Notes: generated by a model not told the origin, from the letters alone. A stretch of 64,000 nucleotides of DNA from Flavobacteriaceae bacterium (GCA_028279515.1 JANQNQ010000008.1:372001-436000), one strand, 5' to 3'; numbered from the stretch's first letter, positions 1 through 9,421 are shown. Made by a program: numbers and translations.

Positions 1-2045
1 CCTGTTTGGCGATAGCGCACATCGTAAGTAGCACCTGAAACAGCATTCCAACTAATGGTCGCTCCACTATCGGTCACACTAGATGCAGCCACTCCTGTTG
101 GTGTAGTAGCTGTACAAGATACAGGAGCACCAATGGTGAAATTGGCGTTAGAGATATCAAAGAAAATGTGGTTGGCCCCTTTAACCATGATGCGGTTTTG
201 ATTTCCTTGGTTGTTTGGCACAACAATATCGTGCGACCCATCATTGGTTACACCAGAAGCCAAGGTAATAGGGTAGGTGTCACCACCGTCAGTCGAAAGT
301 AGGATGTCAACGTTAGCGGCATTTACTCCGTTGCCCGTTGTTCCGGCGACATTCCAGGTCACCGTTTGTGTTGTGCCTGCATTCCAGGTCACCGCTGTGT
401 TTGGTGCATTTACAACAAACGGACCCGCTGTTCCGTTGACCGTTACGACCATGTCGTCACTATTGTTGGCGGCGCCACCTGCGCGGTTATCTCTAACCGT
501 AAATCTGAAATTCAAGGTTCGCGCTACGTTTGGAACAGCTTCCCATTGCCACGAAGTAGCTCCTGTTTTAACGGTCGATAGTCTAGGGAAGTATCGCGAA
601 GGTGATGTAGATGGATTGAACGATCTGAATGCAACACCCGAGGTAGCGTTTACACTTGGATTTGTGGTAGCCGCATTATTCTCATCAGCTTGTTCCCAGC
701 AGAAAGTAAGCGTATCGCCATTGGCGTCAGTTCCGGTTCCTGTTAGGACAAATGGTGTGCCTCTCGGAATCGTATAATTGGCACCTGCGTTAGCAGTTGG
801 AATTGCATTACCAGTATTTGTGTTGGTTTGGCAAGATGTTCCTTTTACATAATTGGTGACCTGCTCAATAGAGAACCAATGAAAGTACGGGTCACTATTG
901 GGTTGTACATCGGTGGCACCTGTGATACCTGCATACCCCATGATAGTAGATCCACTACCTGGCTCAAAGTGTGCATTGGCACCTTCGTTTCTGATGCTGA
1001 AAGTATGATTGGCACCGAATTGGTGTCCGATCTCATGTGCCACGAAATCCACATCAAACACATCTCCCTCGGGGATTGAGCGTGTGGTGAAACCGCTTCC
1101 CTTTTGGTTGTTGACACAAACACAGCCGATACAGCCTGCGTTTCCGTTTCCGGTGATGGTACCTACTTGGGAGAACAAATGCCCAACGTCGTAGTTGGAT
1201 TCCCCGATGACACTGGTCAGAGTATTTTGAACCTGCGAATTGTATTGACTATCAGTATTGCCGTATGGGTCGGTGCTGCTATTGGTATAAATAACGTCGT
1301 CGGTATTGGCAATCAATTGCATGGTGACATTGAAGTCGTTCTCAAAGATTCCGTTTACACGTGTCATAGTGGTGTTGACGGCTGCTAAGGCTCCTGCCTT
1401 GGTTCCGCCATGGTACGTTGTATACTCTGCTGTGGTCGAAACCGCTAAGCGATACGTTCTTAAGATTCCATCATCTGCATTAGGTCTTGCGGCAGATTGA
1501 ATACCAGAAGCCATGTCATCACTTACAGAGCACATAAATTCCTTGAGAGAACCCGTTCTATCTGTTCTTTTAAAGACTGAATATGTGTTTCCATCACCAA
1601 TAGGCTCGATAAAAACGGCTTCTTGAGTTCCAGAAAGTCGCATGGTATGAAGTCCTTTCGGTGAGGTGCTAAAACGAATCACAGCAGTGGGGTCATCAAT
1701 GCCTTGTCCTGCATAAGAACGAATATTGGGATATCGAGCTGCTAGATCGGGATGCATGATAGACGCTTCATAGATGTGAAAGCGTTCAAACTTTCCTTGA
1801 TCATTCGGAAAAGATAGTATCACTGGCGAAGCCAATTGAGATTGAGTTCTTGTTGGCGCAGCTGTGAGCAAGTTTAAGAGTTCATTTGTGTTTAATTCGT
1901 ATAGATTTCCCTGAGGAAGATCACGAACATTTTCGGTAGGAGTGACGGCATTGGTCTTAGCTGATTTTTGCCAGATAGAGTTGTCCTGGGCAAAGGTAAA
2001 ATTCACGAAAGCTAAGAAAACCATCATGAGAAATGATGTTTTCAT
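1..2045 (-). CDS. Secreted reprolysin-like zinc metalloprotease with fibronectin III domain (3' end outside window)
   Basis: The minus-strand frame from the ATG at 2045 stays open to the window edge (at least 681 residues). It begins with a signal peptide ending FTFAQ. About 200 residues of propeptide-like sequence follow. The zinc site HEIGHQFGANH is at residues 337-347, with a Met-turn STIMGYAG about 35 residues later, as in reprolysin-like (M12B-type) metzincins. Next come a beta-rich domain and, at the visible end, a fibronectin III-like stretch (TPTGVAASSVTDSGATISW). In Bacteroidota such proteins are usually exported by T9SS, but the C-terminal sorting domain would lie outside the window. 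The start is well supported by the signal peptide. Substrate unknown. Confidence 0.88.
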   Translation of the reverse strand, partial: MKTSFLMMVFLAFVNFTFAQDNSIWQKSAKTNAVTPTENVRDLPQGNLYELNTNELLNLLTAAPTRTQSQLASPVILSFPNDQGKFERFHIYEASIMHPDLAARYPNIRSYAGQGIDDPTAVIRFSTSPKGLHTMRLSGTQEAVFIEPIGDGNTYSVFKRTDRTGSLKEFMCSVSDDMASGIQSAARPNADDGILRTYRLAVSTTAEYTTYHGGTKAGALAAVNTTMTRVNGIFENDFNVTMQLIANTDDVIYTNSSTDPYGNTDSQYNSQVQNTLTSVIGESNYDVGHLFSQVGTITGNGNAGCIGCVCVNNQKGSGFTTRSIPEGDVFDVDFVAHEIGHQFGANHTFSIRNEGANAHFEPGSGSTIMGYAGITGATDVQPNSDPYFHWFSIEQVTNYVKGTSCQTNTNTGNAIPTANAGANYTIPRGTPFVLTGTGTDANGDTLTFCWEQADENNAATTNPSVNATSGVAFRSFNPSTSPSRYFPRLSTVKTGATSWQWEAVPNVARTLNFRFTVRDNRAGGAANNSDDMVVTVNGTAGPFVVNAPNTAVTWNAGTTQTVTWNVAGTTGNGVNAANVDILLSTDGGDTYPITLASGVTNDGSHDIVVPNNQGNQNRIMVKGANHIFFDISNANFTIGAPVSCTATTPTGVAASSVTDSGATISWNAVSGATYDVRYRQT

Positions 2046-2383
2046 TTGGTTAATGATTTTGGTTAAAATTCTTACAAAAATTCTAGTTTAGTTTGGCTGA
2101 ATTTTCTCTAATAAAGTTGTTAAAAAATTGAATATCATCGATAAAAAAACCAATTTATTCGATGAAATGCATAAAATTTTGTGATTTTGATGAGGATTGT
2201 TCACTACATATGGTGATATACTGTCATCAAATTTGCTATTTACTCTGACAGAAAAAACCACAAAATTTTGTCGGCAATTTGTCTAATATTCTGTAATAGG
2301 TCCGTTACTTACGGAATACCCGTAATGAGGGTGCAAAAAACCCCTCGAAAAAGAGGGGGAGAAGGATGTTTTTCTTACTTTTT
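2046..2383. other. 338-bp intergenic region, AT-rich
   Basis: This is the upstream region of the metalloprotease gene and the downstream region of the CoA-transferase operon. Apart from the terminator at 2341-2358 it is very AT-rich and I see no open frame worth reporting. No exact TAnnTTTG box for the protease is visible on the minus strand. Confidence 0.5.
2335..2358 (-). terminator. Rho-independent terminator of the CoA-transferase operon
   Basis: The stem CCCCTC/GAGGGG (2341-2346 with 2353-2358) has a six-base loop. Read on the minus strand it is followed by a run of six T at 2340-2335. It lies 25 bp past the stop of the subunit B gene. Confidence 0.85.
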
Positions 2384-3043
2384 TTAGGAGATGGCCATTT
2401 CAGGGATATCGCCTTCGATGATCAATGTGCCTTCTGTTGCATTTTTAATATCATCGATAGATACATCAGGTGCTCTTTCAAGTAATTTGAAGCCTTGATC
2501 GGTTACTTCGAGTACTGCCAAATTGGTTACAATTCTTTTTACACAACCGACACCCGTTAGCGGCAGACTGCATCGCTTTAGTAGCTTTGATTCACCTCGC
2601 TTATTGGTGTGCATCATCGCTACGATGATATTTTCGGCTGAAGCGACGAGGTCCATGGCGCCGCCCATACCCTTTACCATTTTCCCTGGGATTTTCCAGT
2701 TGGCGATGTCACCATTTTCGGCTACTTCCATAGCTCCAAGAATCGTGAGGTCTACATGTTGTCCGCGAATCATAGAGAAGCTCGTGGCTGAATCGAAGAA
2801 AGAAGCTCCAGGTAATGTGGTAATGGTTTGTTTACCAGCATTAATGATATCGGCGTCTTCTTCACCTTCAAAAGGAAAGGGTCCCATACCGAGTACGCCG
2901 TTCTCACTTTGAAATTCTACTTGTATGTCATCACGAACGTAATTAGCTACCAAAGTCGGGATCCCGATTCCTAGGTTTACGTAGAATCCGTCTTTTACCT
3001 CTTTGGCAATGCGTTGTGCGATTTGGTTTTTATTTAAAGACAT
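2384..3043 (-). CDS. scoB: 3-oxoacid CoA-transferase, subunit B
   Basis: This is the beta subunit of a succinyl-CoA:3-ketoacid (or acetate) CoA-transferase, which moves CoA between an acyl-CoA and a 3-oxoacid such as acetoacetate in the cytoplasm. At 219 residues it has the usual subunit B length. The SENGVLGMG motif at 46-54 carries the catalytic glutamate (E47) that forms the glutamyl-CoA thioester. The N-terminal QIAQRIAKEVKDG and GIGIPT motifs are typical. It lies 60 bp downstream of subunit A on the same strand and ends in a strong terminator, so the pair is one operon. Exact acyl specificity cannot be read from sequence. Confidence 0.93.
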   Translation of the reverse strand: MSLNKNQIAQRIAKEVKDGFYVNLGIGIPTLVANYVRDDIQVEFQSENGVLGMGPFPFEGEEDADIINAGKQTITTLPGASFFDSATSFSMIRGQHVDLTILGAMEVAENGDIANWKIPGKMVKGMGGAMDLVASAENIIVAMMHTNKRGESKLLKRCSLPLTGVGCVKRIVTNLAVLEVTDQGFKLLERAPDVSIDDIKNATEGTLIIEGDIPEMAIS

Positions 3044-3103
3044 AGTGTTTTCAATAAATTAATGAGTAAATGAAATAATGAATTAATGCTTTAAAAAAGG
3101 GCA

Positions 3104-3805
3104 CTATTCACGCGATCGAACCGTACGTTGTTCAATTCGTTTTTCGTATTTCTCTCCTTTAAATATACGCTGAACAAAGATTCCCGGAATGTGTATTTGG
3201 TTAGGGTCAAGTGTCCCTACTGGGACAAGTTCTTCAACTTCGGCCACTGTAATCTTTGCAGCACCACACATATTCGGATTGAAGTTTCGAGCGGTTCCTT
3301 TAAAGATGAGGTTTCCGGCTTCGTCGCCTTTCCAAGCTTTCACAAATGCAAAGTCGGCATCGAAGGCGTTTTCGAGCACATACATCTTTCCGTTAAACTC
3401 GCGAGTTTCTTTTCCTTCGGCTACTTCGGTTCCGTAACCAGCGGGTGTATAAAATGCTGGGAAACCTGCCTGCGCTGCACGACAACGTTCTGCGAGGGTT
3501 CCTTGCGGAATGAGTTCTACCTCTAGCTCACCACTTAACATTTGTCGTTCGAACTCATCGTTCTCACCTACATAAGATGAAACCATTTTTTTAATCTGGC
3601 GCTGCTGAAGCAATAATCCCAGACCAAAATCATCGACACCCGCATTGTTAGAAATACAAGTGACATTCTTGACACCAAGTCGTACCAATTCTGCGATACT
3701 ATTTTCTGGAATGCCAGATAGTCCAAAGCCTCCAAGCATAAAGGTCATGTTGTCCTTAACACCTTGTAGAGCCTCTTTAACACCGGCTACTTTCTTATTG
3801 ATCAT
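3104..3805 (-). CDS. scoA: 3-oxoacid CoA-transferase, subunit A
   Basis: This is the alpha subunit of the same CoA-transferase (233 residues). The glycine-rich [13 protein letters not shown] segment near residues 25-37 and the SNNAG motif (residues 52-56) are family hallmarks that form the CoA-binding fold. It is the first gene of the scoA-scoB operon. A possible -7 box with one mismatch (TAATTTTC on the minus strand, near 3828-3835) lies just upstream of the start, but no clear -33 element accompanies it. The enzyme probably serves ketone-body or branched-chain amino-acid catabolism, by analogy with the family. Confidence 0.93.
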   Translation of the reverse strand: MINKKVAGVKEALQGVKDNMTFMLGGFGLSGIPENSIAELVRLGVKNVTCISNNAGVDDFGLGLLLQQRQIKKMVSSYVGENDEFERQMLSGELEVELIPQGTLAERCRAAQAGFPAFYTPAGYGTEVAEGKETREFNGKMYVLENAFDADFAFVKAWKGDEAGNLIFKGTARNFNPNMCGAAKITVAEVEELVPVGTLDPNQIHIPGIFVQRIFKGEKYEKRIEQRTVRSRE

Positions 3806-3929
3806 TCTAAATGAATTTAGACTGAAAATTACGAAAAATCGAACGATCTCCCAGTTGGTTTTACATAAAATTTGGAATTCAAATTAACGGTAGTTTCTTT
3901 CTTATTTGAAAACGTATAACAACAAAAAA

Positions 3930-3946
3930 GCCGCTCATTGAGCGGC
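3930..3946 (-). terminator. Terminator of the ricT-gldH-pbp1A unit
   Basis: The perfect 7-bp stem GCCGCTC/GAGCGGC has a 3-base loop and T-rich flanks on both strands. It lies 27 bp beyond the PBP1A stop. The minus-strand side has the longer T run. Confidence 0.85.
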
Positions 3947-3972
3947 TTTTGTTCTATAGAGTGTTGGTATTA

Positions 3973-6294
3973 TTAGAATCCTAAGTCCTGAAGATCATCA
4001 TCAATGTCTTTGGTGTCATCTTTGGCTGCTGCTTTGCTACAGTCTACATTGATAGAAAGGTTTTCAGGTTTTTCAAAATCTTCTTTAGAGACATCTAGGT
4101 TTTTATCCTCATAGCATTTTCTCATGTACAATGCCCAGATAGGAAGCGCCATGGCAGCACCTTGCCCATAAGTAGTAGTTTTAAAGTGAATCGAACGATC
4201 TTCGCCACCGACCCAAACTCCGGTTACTAAGTTGGGCACCATTCCCATAAACCAACCGTCACTATTGTTTTGTGTAGTTCCTGTTTTTCCGGCAATCGGG
4301 TTTTGGAATTCATATGGATAACCTGTTATGATCTCTTTATAAACCGTAGTGTTCTTGGCAAATTTATGTCGAAGTCTTGCACCAGATCCTGATTGTGTAA
4401 CTCCTTGTAAAAGGTTCACGGTTACATAGGCGGCTTCTCGGCTAAGTACATCTTTGGTTTCAGGTACAAACTCATAAAGCGCGGTCCCATTTTTGTCTTC
4501 GATACGGGTAACCATTACAGGTTTTTGATAGATGCCTTGGTTGGCAAAGGTGCTATAAGCGCCTACCATTTCAAACAAATTGATATCCGGTGTTCCCAAT
4601 GCAATAGATGGAACAGGAATTAAGTCTTTACTTGTGACACCCATTTTTTGAGCGAGCTCCACAACTGGTTGCGGACCTACTTTATCAATAAGTTGTGCTG
4701 TGATCGTATTAACCGAATTGGCCAATGCATTTTTAAGGGTACGCATGCCGCCATATTCATTGTTTGAGTTCTTGGGACACCAAGCCTCGACGTTGCCATG
4801 TTTTCCGGCTTCGATACAATGTTGAATGTCAGGAAGCGAATCACAAGGAGAAAGCTTCAATTGATCTACAGCCGTGGCATATACAAACGGTTTAAAAGTA
4901 GACCCCACCTGACGTTTTCCTTGCCTTACATGATCATACTGAAAGTGTTTCATACTATAACCTCCGACCCAAGCTTTTACATGCCCGGTCGTTGGGTCCA
5001 TAGACATCATCCCCGAACGCAAGAAGTGCTTGTAATACATAATAGAATCGTAAGGAGTCATTATAGTATCTCTCTCTCCGTTCCAGTCAAACACCGTCAT
5101 TTCGGTTTTCTTGTGGAAAGAAGCTTTGATCTGCTTTTCTGATTTCCCCTGAGTCTTCATTTCTTTCCAACGTGCCGATCGTCGCATGGCTTGTTGCATA
5201 GTGCGATCGATCTCTTCGGTTGTAAGATCAGTAAATGGAGCCGTTTTGTTTCTCTTTTTTGTATTCTGAACGAAGAATTCTGCCTGTAGCTTTTTCATAT
5301 GCTCTTTCATTGCGTCTTCCGCATAGGCCTGCATCCTTGAATCAATCGTTGTGTATATTTTAAGTCCGTCTAAATATAAGTTGTATTTCGTCCCATCTGG
5401 CTTCTCATTTTCAGAGGCCCATTCCTTCATAAACTCCTGTAAATACGCTCTAAAATAGGTGGCAAGCCCCTCTTTATGGGATTGTGGGGTATAATCAACT
5501 TCCATCGGAAGCGCCTGAAGTGAATCTTTCAGAGTCTCACTGATGTACTCATTCTTTTCCATCTGACTTAGCACAACATTTCTCCTGTTTTTGACAAGGT
5601 CGTGTCTTTTGATAGGGTCGTAGTAAGAAGAGTTCTTCAGCATGCCGACTAACATGGCCGACTCTTCGATAGAAAGGTCTTTTGGTGCTTTGTTGAAGTA
5701 GATCTTCGCTGCTGATCTGATTCCGTCGGCTTGCCTGTTAAAGTCATAGATGTTTAGATACATCGTAATGATTTCTTCTTTGGTATACTGACGCTCCAAA
5801 CGTGTTGCGATGACCCATTCTTTGATTTTTTGCAGAATCCTCTCAGCGGTATTCAATGAAGCCACCTTAGTGAATAATTGCTTAGCCAGCTGCTGCGTGA
5901 TCGTACTGGCACCACCTCCTTTTCCAAGGGTAAGTGCTGCCCTTAGCGTACCACGGGCATCAATTCCTGCATGGTCAAAATAGCGCTCATCTTCAGTGGC
6001 AATCAGTGCATCTACGAGATGTTTTGGCAGCTCATCGAAGGTCACGGGGTTTCGGTTGTCGTTGAGGTAGTAACTCGCAATGGTCACTCCGTCAGAAGCA
6101 ATCACTTGACTTGCCAAATTGGTCTTCGGGTTTTCAAGTACGGTTTCATCTGGCATTTCACCTAGAGCGCCCCAGGATGCCAATAGAAATACAAACATAA
6201 CAGCGAGGATTCCTCCTAAAAAGATAAACCAGAACCATTTGATGAATTTCCAGTTACTGCTCCTTGCTTTTTTCTTTGCCTGCTTTTTAGCCAT
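3973..6294 (-). CDS. Class A penicillin-binding protein (PBP1A type)
   Basis: This bifunctional peptidoglycan synthase is anchored in the inner membrane, with its catalytic domains in the periplasm (773 residues). A basic N-terminus precedes one membrane segment (about 18-40). The GT51 glycosyltransferase domain shows ATEDERYFDHAG (catalytic E101) and GGASTITQQLAKQLF. The transpeptidase domain shows STFK (S465, K468), SVN (527-529) and KTGTT from K670, so both activities look intact. It lies 10 bp after gldH, in the ricT-gldH-pbp order seen in flavobacteria, and ends at the terminator near 3930. The acidic C-terminal tail (DDTKDIDDDLQDLGF) is unremarkable. Confidence 0.95.
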   Translation of the reverse strand: MAKKQAKKKARSSNWKFIKWFWFIFLGGILAVMFVFLLASWGALGEMPDETVLENPKTNLASQVIASDGVTIASYYLNDNRNPVTFDELPKHLVDALIATEDERYFDHAGIDARGTLRAALTLGKGGGASTITQQLAKQLFTKVASLNTAERILQKIKEWVIATRLERQYTKEEIITMYLNIYDFNRQADGIRSAAKIYFNKAPKDLSIEESAMLVGMLKNSSYYDPIKRHDLVKNRRNVVLSQMEKNEYISETLKDSLQALPMEVDYTPQSHKEGLATYFRAYLQEFMKEWASENEKPDGTKYNLYLDGLKIYTTIDSRMQAYAEDAMKEHMKKLQAEFFVQNTKKRNKTAPFTDLTTEEIDRTMQQAMRRSARWKEMKTQGKSEKQIKASFHKKTEMTVFDWNGERDTIMTPYDSIMYYKHFLRSGMMSMDPTTGHVKAWVGGYSMKHFQYDHVRQGKRQVGSTFKPFVYATAVDQLKLSPCDSLPDIQHCIEAGKHGNVEAWCPKNSNNEYGGMRTLKNALANSVNTITAQLIDKVGPQPVVELAQKMGVTSKDLIPVPSIALGTPDINLFEMVGAYSTFANQGIYQKPVMVTRIEDKNGTALYEFVPETKDVLSREAAYVTVNLLQGVTQSGSGARLRHKFAKNTTVYKEIITGYPYEFQNPIAGKTGTTQNNSDGWFMGMVPNLVTGVWVGGEDRSIHFKTTTYGQGAAMALPIWALYMRKCYEDKNLDVSKEDFEKPENLSINVDCSKAAAKDDTKDIDDDLQDLGF

Positions 6295-6304
6295 TGATCA
6301 ACGT

Positions 6305-6787
6305 TTAATTTTCATTTTTTTCAATTCTGAATCCGACATCCAAAACGCCAGGTAATAGATCGACACCTTCAACATCTCCATTCTTTCTCATGGCATGTTG
6401 AACGGTTACATTGTATATGCCTTCCTCTCCAAAAGAAACCTTTTCTTTATACCAAAGCTTATTCTCTTTGACATCGGTAAATCCTTGTCCTAACCATTGT
6501 CCGTCAGGTTGAGCCATTCTGTACTCTAAGGTATCGGTTACCACTTGTCCTTCTGGAAAGTTCATGTTAACGATCAAGAATAGATTGCTGTATGGATAGG
6601 CATTGTCGTTTCGTAGATTTACGAACAAATCGTAGGTGTTGGACGTGTCTGGTTGTTCAAATTGAAAGTTTAAGACCTCATTTTTATCCCAGCCGCCATC
6701 AATGGATTGATATTGGTCAAAAACACCTGTGTCGTCACAGCTCATACAAAGAAGTATAAGCGCCAAAGCCACGAAAAGTTTACGCAT
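6305..6787 (-). CDS. gldH: Gliding motility lipoprotein GldH
   Basis: This 160-residue lipoprotein has a signal peptide ending in the lipobox LCMSC with C17 as the lipidated residue, so the mature protein is membrane-anchored in the periplasm. The NFQFEQPDTSNTYDLFVNLRN segment and the overall length match GldH of flavobacterial gliding/T9SS systems. GldH is needed for gliding and for stability of the surface machinery in Flavobacterium johnsoniae; its exact biochemical role is unresolved. Its start overlaps the end of ricT by 8 bp, and pbp1A follows 10 bp later. Confidence 0.9.
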   Translation of the reverse strand: MRKLFVALALILLCMSCDDTGVFDQYQSIDGGWDKNEVLNFQFEQPDTSNTYDLFVNLRNDNAYPYSNLFLIVNMNFPEGQVVTDTLEYRMAQPDGQWLGQGFTDVKENKLWYKEKVSFGEEGIYNVTVQHAMRKNGDVEGVDLLPGVLDVGFRIEKNEN

Positions 6788-7943
6788 CTCTTTTAGACTT
6801 TCGTTGGTTTCTTTTTCTGTTGTTTTTGTTTCGTCTCTTCTTTTTGCGTTTCGGTTTGTCGAAACGGGTAAGACTGTCTTGCCCTACAACGTTCTCGAAG
6901 TCCATTTTAGTATCTTCGATAAGCTCTGAAGCATATTCTTCTAGGCTCGAGACTTTCTTCTTTTGCTTGTTGAGGTCGATGATTTCGTTTACCTGGGTAA
7001 CGGTGAGTTTGTGCCAGTTCATCCATTCATTCTCATAGGCAAACCACATGAGCCCTTTGAAGATGTCGATTTTTTGACAAACAGCCTTTCCTTTTTCGGT
7101 GAAAACCTTGACGTCTGTCTTTGGAAACTCTTTTAACGCATCCAAGTAAGCATCCAGTTCGTAGTTGAGGCAGCACTTGAGCTTTCCGCATTGTCCAGCA
7201 AGTTTCTGTGGATTCAGCGAAAGCTGTTGATAACGAGCCGAAGCGGTATTGACCGAACGAAAGTCGGTTAGCCAGGTCGAACAGCAGAGCTCCCTTCCGC
7301 AGGAACCAATACCTCCTAAACGTGCAGCTTCTTGCCTAAAACCGATCTGTCGCATCTCGATACGCGTACTGAATGCTCGCGCCATGTCTTTGATAAGTTG
7401 TCTAAAGTCAACTCGCTCTTCAGCGGTGTAGTAAAAGGTTGCCTTAGACCCGTCTCCTTGGAACTCTACATCCGAGATCTTCATTTGCAGATTCAAAGCA
7501 ATGGCCAATTCACGAGATCGCTTTTGAACCGACTCTTCCTTGTCTCTGGACTTTTGCCAGATGTCAATATCCTTTTGCGTAGCCTTGCGATAGATGCGCT
7601 TGACATCTTCACTATCATGCGCTACTTTTTTCTTTTTCATTTGCACCTTTACCAATTCTCCCGTGAGGGTAACAATACCCACATCGTGTCCTGGTGATAC
7701 CTCGGTGGCGACAACGTCGCCTATGCTAAGTGATAAATTCTCGGTATTTCTGAAGAAACTCTTTCGACTGTTTTTGAATCGTACTTCGACGCAATCAAAT
7801 GGTTTTTGACCATTAGGTAGCGCCATGTTTGATAGCCAATCAAAAACGGTAAGCTTGTTACAACCATCAGAACCACAAGTGCCATTATTTTTACACCCGC
7901 GAGGTTGTCCATCCTTACCAGTCGAACAACTGCTACACCCCAT
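6780..7943 (-). CDS. ricT: RicT/YaaT-like PSP1-domain protein
   Basis: This 387-residue cytoplasmic protein has the PSP1 C-terminal domain of the RicT (YaaT) family. It shows many conserved cysteines: an N-terminal Cys cluster (CSSC, CKNNGTCGSDGC) and the central GGIGSCGRELCCSTWL and CGKLKCCLNYE motifs. In Bacillus the RicAFT complex carries [4Fe-4S] clusters and influences RNase Y-dependent RNA maturation; the role in Bacteroidota is inferred. The C-terminal tail is very basic (KPKRKKKRRNKNNRKRNQ), suggesting nucleic-acid contact. It is the first gene of the ricT-gldH-pbp1A unit. Confidence 0.9.
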   Translation of the reverse strand: MGCSSCSTGKDGQPRGCKNNGTCGSDGCNKLTVFDWLSNMALPNGQKPFDCVEVRFKNSRKSFFRNTENLSLSIGDVVATEVSPGHDVGIVTLTGELVKVQMKKKKVAHDSEDVKRIYRKATQKDIDIWQKSRDKEESVQKRSRELAIALNLQMKISDVEFQGDGSKATFYYTAEERVDFRQLIKDMARAFSTRIEMRQIGFRQEAARLGGIGSCGRELCCSTWLTDFRSVNTASARYQQLSLNPQKLAGQCGKLKCCLNYELDAYLDALKEFPKTDVKVFTEKGKAVCQKIDIFKGLMWFAYENEWMNWHKLTVTQVNEIIDLNKQKKKVSSLEEYASELIEDTKMDFENVVGQDSLTRFDKPKRKKKRRNKNNRKRNQRKSKRDA

Positions 7944-7970
7944 AATCTCTATATATATTGGAACATCAAC

Positions 7971-7985
7971 TTAGCAAGTTGCTAA
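7971..7985. promoter_or_regulatory. Palindrome upstream of ricT
   Basis: The perfect inverted repeat TTAGCAA-G-TTGCTAA lies 28 bp upstream of the ricT start codon. It could be an operator or a leader hairpin. No regulator is suggested by the neighbours. Confidence 0.35.
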
Positions 7986-8090
7986 TTGTTAGATGTTTGC
8001 ATGCGTTAATAAAATATATCTACAATTTGTAAATATACTATTAATAAGGCCGAATTAAAAATTAAGTTTTTGAGGGTTCATAGGCCAACA

Positions 8091-8115
8091 AATAAGGTGC
8101 ACAAGGCACCTTATT
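8091..8115 (-). terminator. Hairpin overlapping the trhO stop codon
   Basis: The 10-bp stem AATAAGGTGC/GCACCTTATT has a 5-base loop. The stop codon of trhO (8111-8113) lies inside the stem. The T tract is better on the plus strand than on the minus strand, so it may act in either direction; it is the only terminator-like element between trhO and ricT. Confidence 0.5.
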
Positions 8116-9142
8116 TTTTATACTTTAACACTTCAGACCGTCCCTTTTTGAAGATCTTATTGCTGTTGTGTTTTCCTCGCCTAAGTGCCTTCTGCTCTTC
8201 ATATGGTAAACGATTTACCTCCAAACATTCGTCGCTACAGCAGCTTTCCATTTTTTGTGCGCAAGACTCGCATTGGATGAAGAGCAAATGACAGGCTTCG
8301 TTAGCGCAGTTCACATGCGTATCACAGGGTTCGCCACATTGATGGCAATTTGCGATTACATCTTCAGAGATACGCTCACCACGACGATGGTCAAAAACAA
8401 AGTTCTTTCCGATAAACTTGTTCTCTAGTTCGTTCGCTTTTACCTGACGTGTGTATTCGATGATACCTCCCTCGAGTTGGTATACGTTCTTGAATCCCTT
8501 GTGCTTAAAGTAAGCACTTGCTTTCTCACAGCGAATTCCTCCTGTGCAATACATCACCAACTTCTTATCTTCTTTGTGTTCAGAAAGGTCGTCTTCGATG
8601 ATAGGTAATGAGTCTCTAAAGGTGTCCACATCAGGAGTGATGGCTCCTTTAAAATGACCGATTTCACTCTCGTAATGATTTCTCATATCGACCAAAACCG
8701 TATTTGGATCTGCAATCAGCTCGTTAAAGGTTTCAGCGTCTACGTGAGTTCCTTTATCGGTAACATCAAACGTGTCGTCATTGAGTCCGTCAGCTACGAT
8801 TTTGTCACGTACTTTCACCTTCAATTTCAAAAAGGACATGTTGTCTTGCTCAACAGCAACGTTCAATCGAATGTCTTTCAAGAAGCTGATGCTGTCCAGA
8901 TGATCTTTGAAAGCGTAAAAATTTTCTGCAGGAAGCGATAGCTGTGCGTTGATACCTTCGCCTGATACATAGATTCTTCCTAGGACCTCAAGGGCGTCCC
9001 AAGTCAAGAACAAATGGTTTCGTAAAATGTGCGGGTTTCCGATATGGGCATATTGATAAAACGAAAGGGTAAGACGGTCTTTGCCGGCTTCCTCCAAAAG
9101 CGCTGCCCTCTCTTTCGCACTTAATTTATTGTACAGTTGCAT
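8111..9142 (-). CDS. trhO: tRNA uridine 5-hydroxylase, rhodanese family (TrhO/YceA)
   Basis: This 343-residue protein has an N-terminal ferredoxin-like acylphosphatase-type domain, a rhodanese domain with the active-site loop CTGGIRCEKAS, and a Cys-rich C-terminal segment (CHQCGEPCDTHVNCANEACHLLFIQCESC) that probably binds zinc. The family makes 5-hydroxyuridine at tRNA position 34 in an oxygen-dependent way. The gene stands alone. A perfect -7 box (TACTTTTG, 9189-9196 on the minus strand) lies 46 bp before the start codon. Confidence 0.93.
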   Translation of the reverse strand: MQLYNKLSAKERAALLEEAGKDRLTLSFYQYAHIGNPHILRNHLFLTWDALEVLGRIYVSGEGINAQLSLPAENFYAFKDHLDSISFLKDIRLNVAVEQDNMSFLKLKVKVRDKIVADGLNDDTFDVTDKGTHVDAETFNELIADPNTVLVDMRNHYESEIGHFKGAITPDVDTFRDSLPIIEDDLSEHKEDKKLVMYCTGGIRCEKASAYFKHKGFKNVYQLEGGIIEYTRQVKANELENKFIGKNFVFDHRRGERISEDVIANCHQCGEPCDTHVNCANEACHLLFIQCESCAQKMESCCSDECLEVNRLPYEEQKALRRGKHNSNKIFKKGRSEVLKYKK

Positions 9143-9188
9143 GCTATACCAATTGTTTAAGTTAAAAGATTGATTTTTAAAAGTGTGG

Positions 9189-9196
9189 CAAAAGTA
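9189..9196 (-). promoter_or_regulatory. -7 box of trhO
   Basis: The minus strand reads TACTTTTG, an exact match to the Bacteroidota -7 consensus TAnnTTTG, 46 bp before the trhO ATG. No convincing -33 TTG is visible at the usual spacing. Confidence 0.5.
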
Positions 9197-9238
9197 TTGC
9201 TTTTCGCTTAAACGAGAAAGAAGTGCTGTAAAAAATAA

Positions 9239-9265
9239 AAGAGCTTCGGACGTCGCGAAGCTCTT
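9239..9265 (-). terminator. Terminator with no known upstream gene
   Basis: The 10-bp stem AAGAGCTTCG/CGAAGCTCTT has a 7-base loop. On the minus strand it is followed by a T-rich stretch (TTTATTTTTT). The nearest minus-strand gene to the right is beyond recA and the sigma operon, so it needs its own local transcript. Confidence 0.75.
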
Positions 9266-9328
9266 CTACTAGCTAATTCGATATTATATATAAATTTTGT
9301 AATTCAATTTATAGAGATAATAACGAAG

Positions 9329-9421
9329 CTAGCCACCATCAACCTTGCTGTTTGTACAAAACGTAATTGAGATAGCAAGGCACATCTTGTTACTGATGAG
9401 TGTTTTTTGTAAAAATCTCAT
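9329..9421 (-). CDS. Possible 30-residue peptide under the ECF-type promoter
   Basis: An ATG 27 bp downstream of the ECF-like -10 element opens a 30-codon frame ending in TAG. The peptide starts MRFLQKTLISNK and has a hydrophobic centre (MCLAISITFCT). The distance from promoter to ATG resembles that of the lipoprotein gene behind the other copy of the promoter (22 bp). Length alone gives little support and no relative is recognised, so coding status is uncertain. Confidence 0.3.
   Translation of the reverse strand: MRFLQKTLISNKMCLAISITFCTNSKVDGG

Noticed and set aside
277-1500. Plus-strand open frames of 61-166 codons in the first 1.5 kb
   Set aside because: They lie antisense to the metalloprotease frame, which has a signal peptide and an intact zinc site.
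9239-9265. Terminator of recA or trhO
   Set aside because: Its T tract is on the minus strand, upstream of both genes, so it cannot end either one. recA has its own terminator at 10556.
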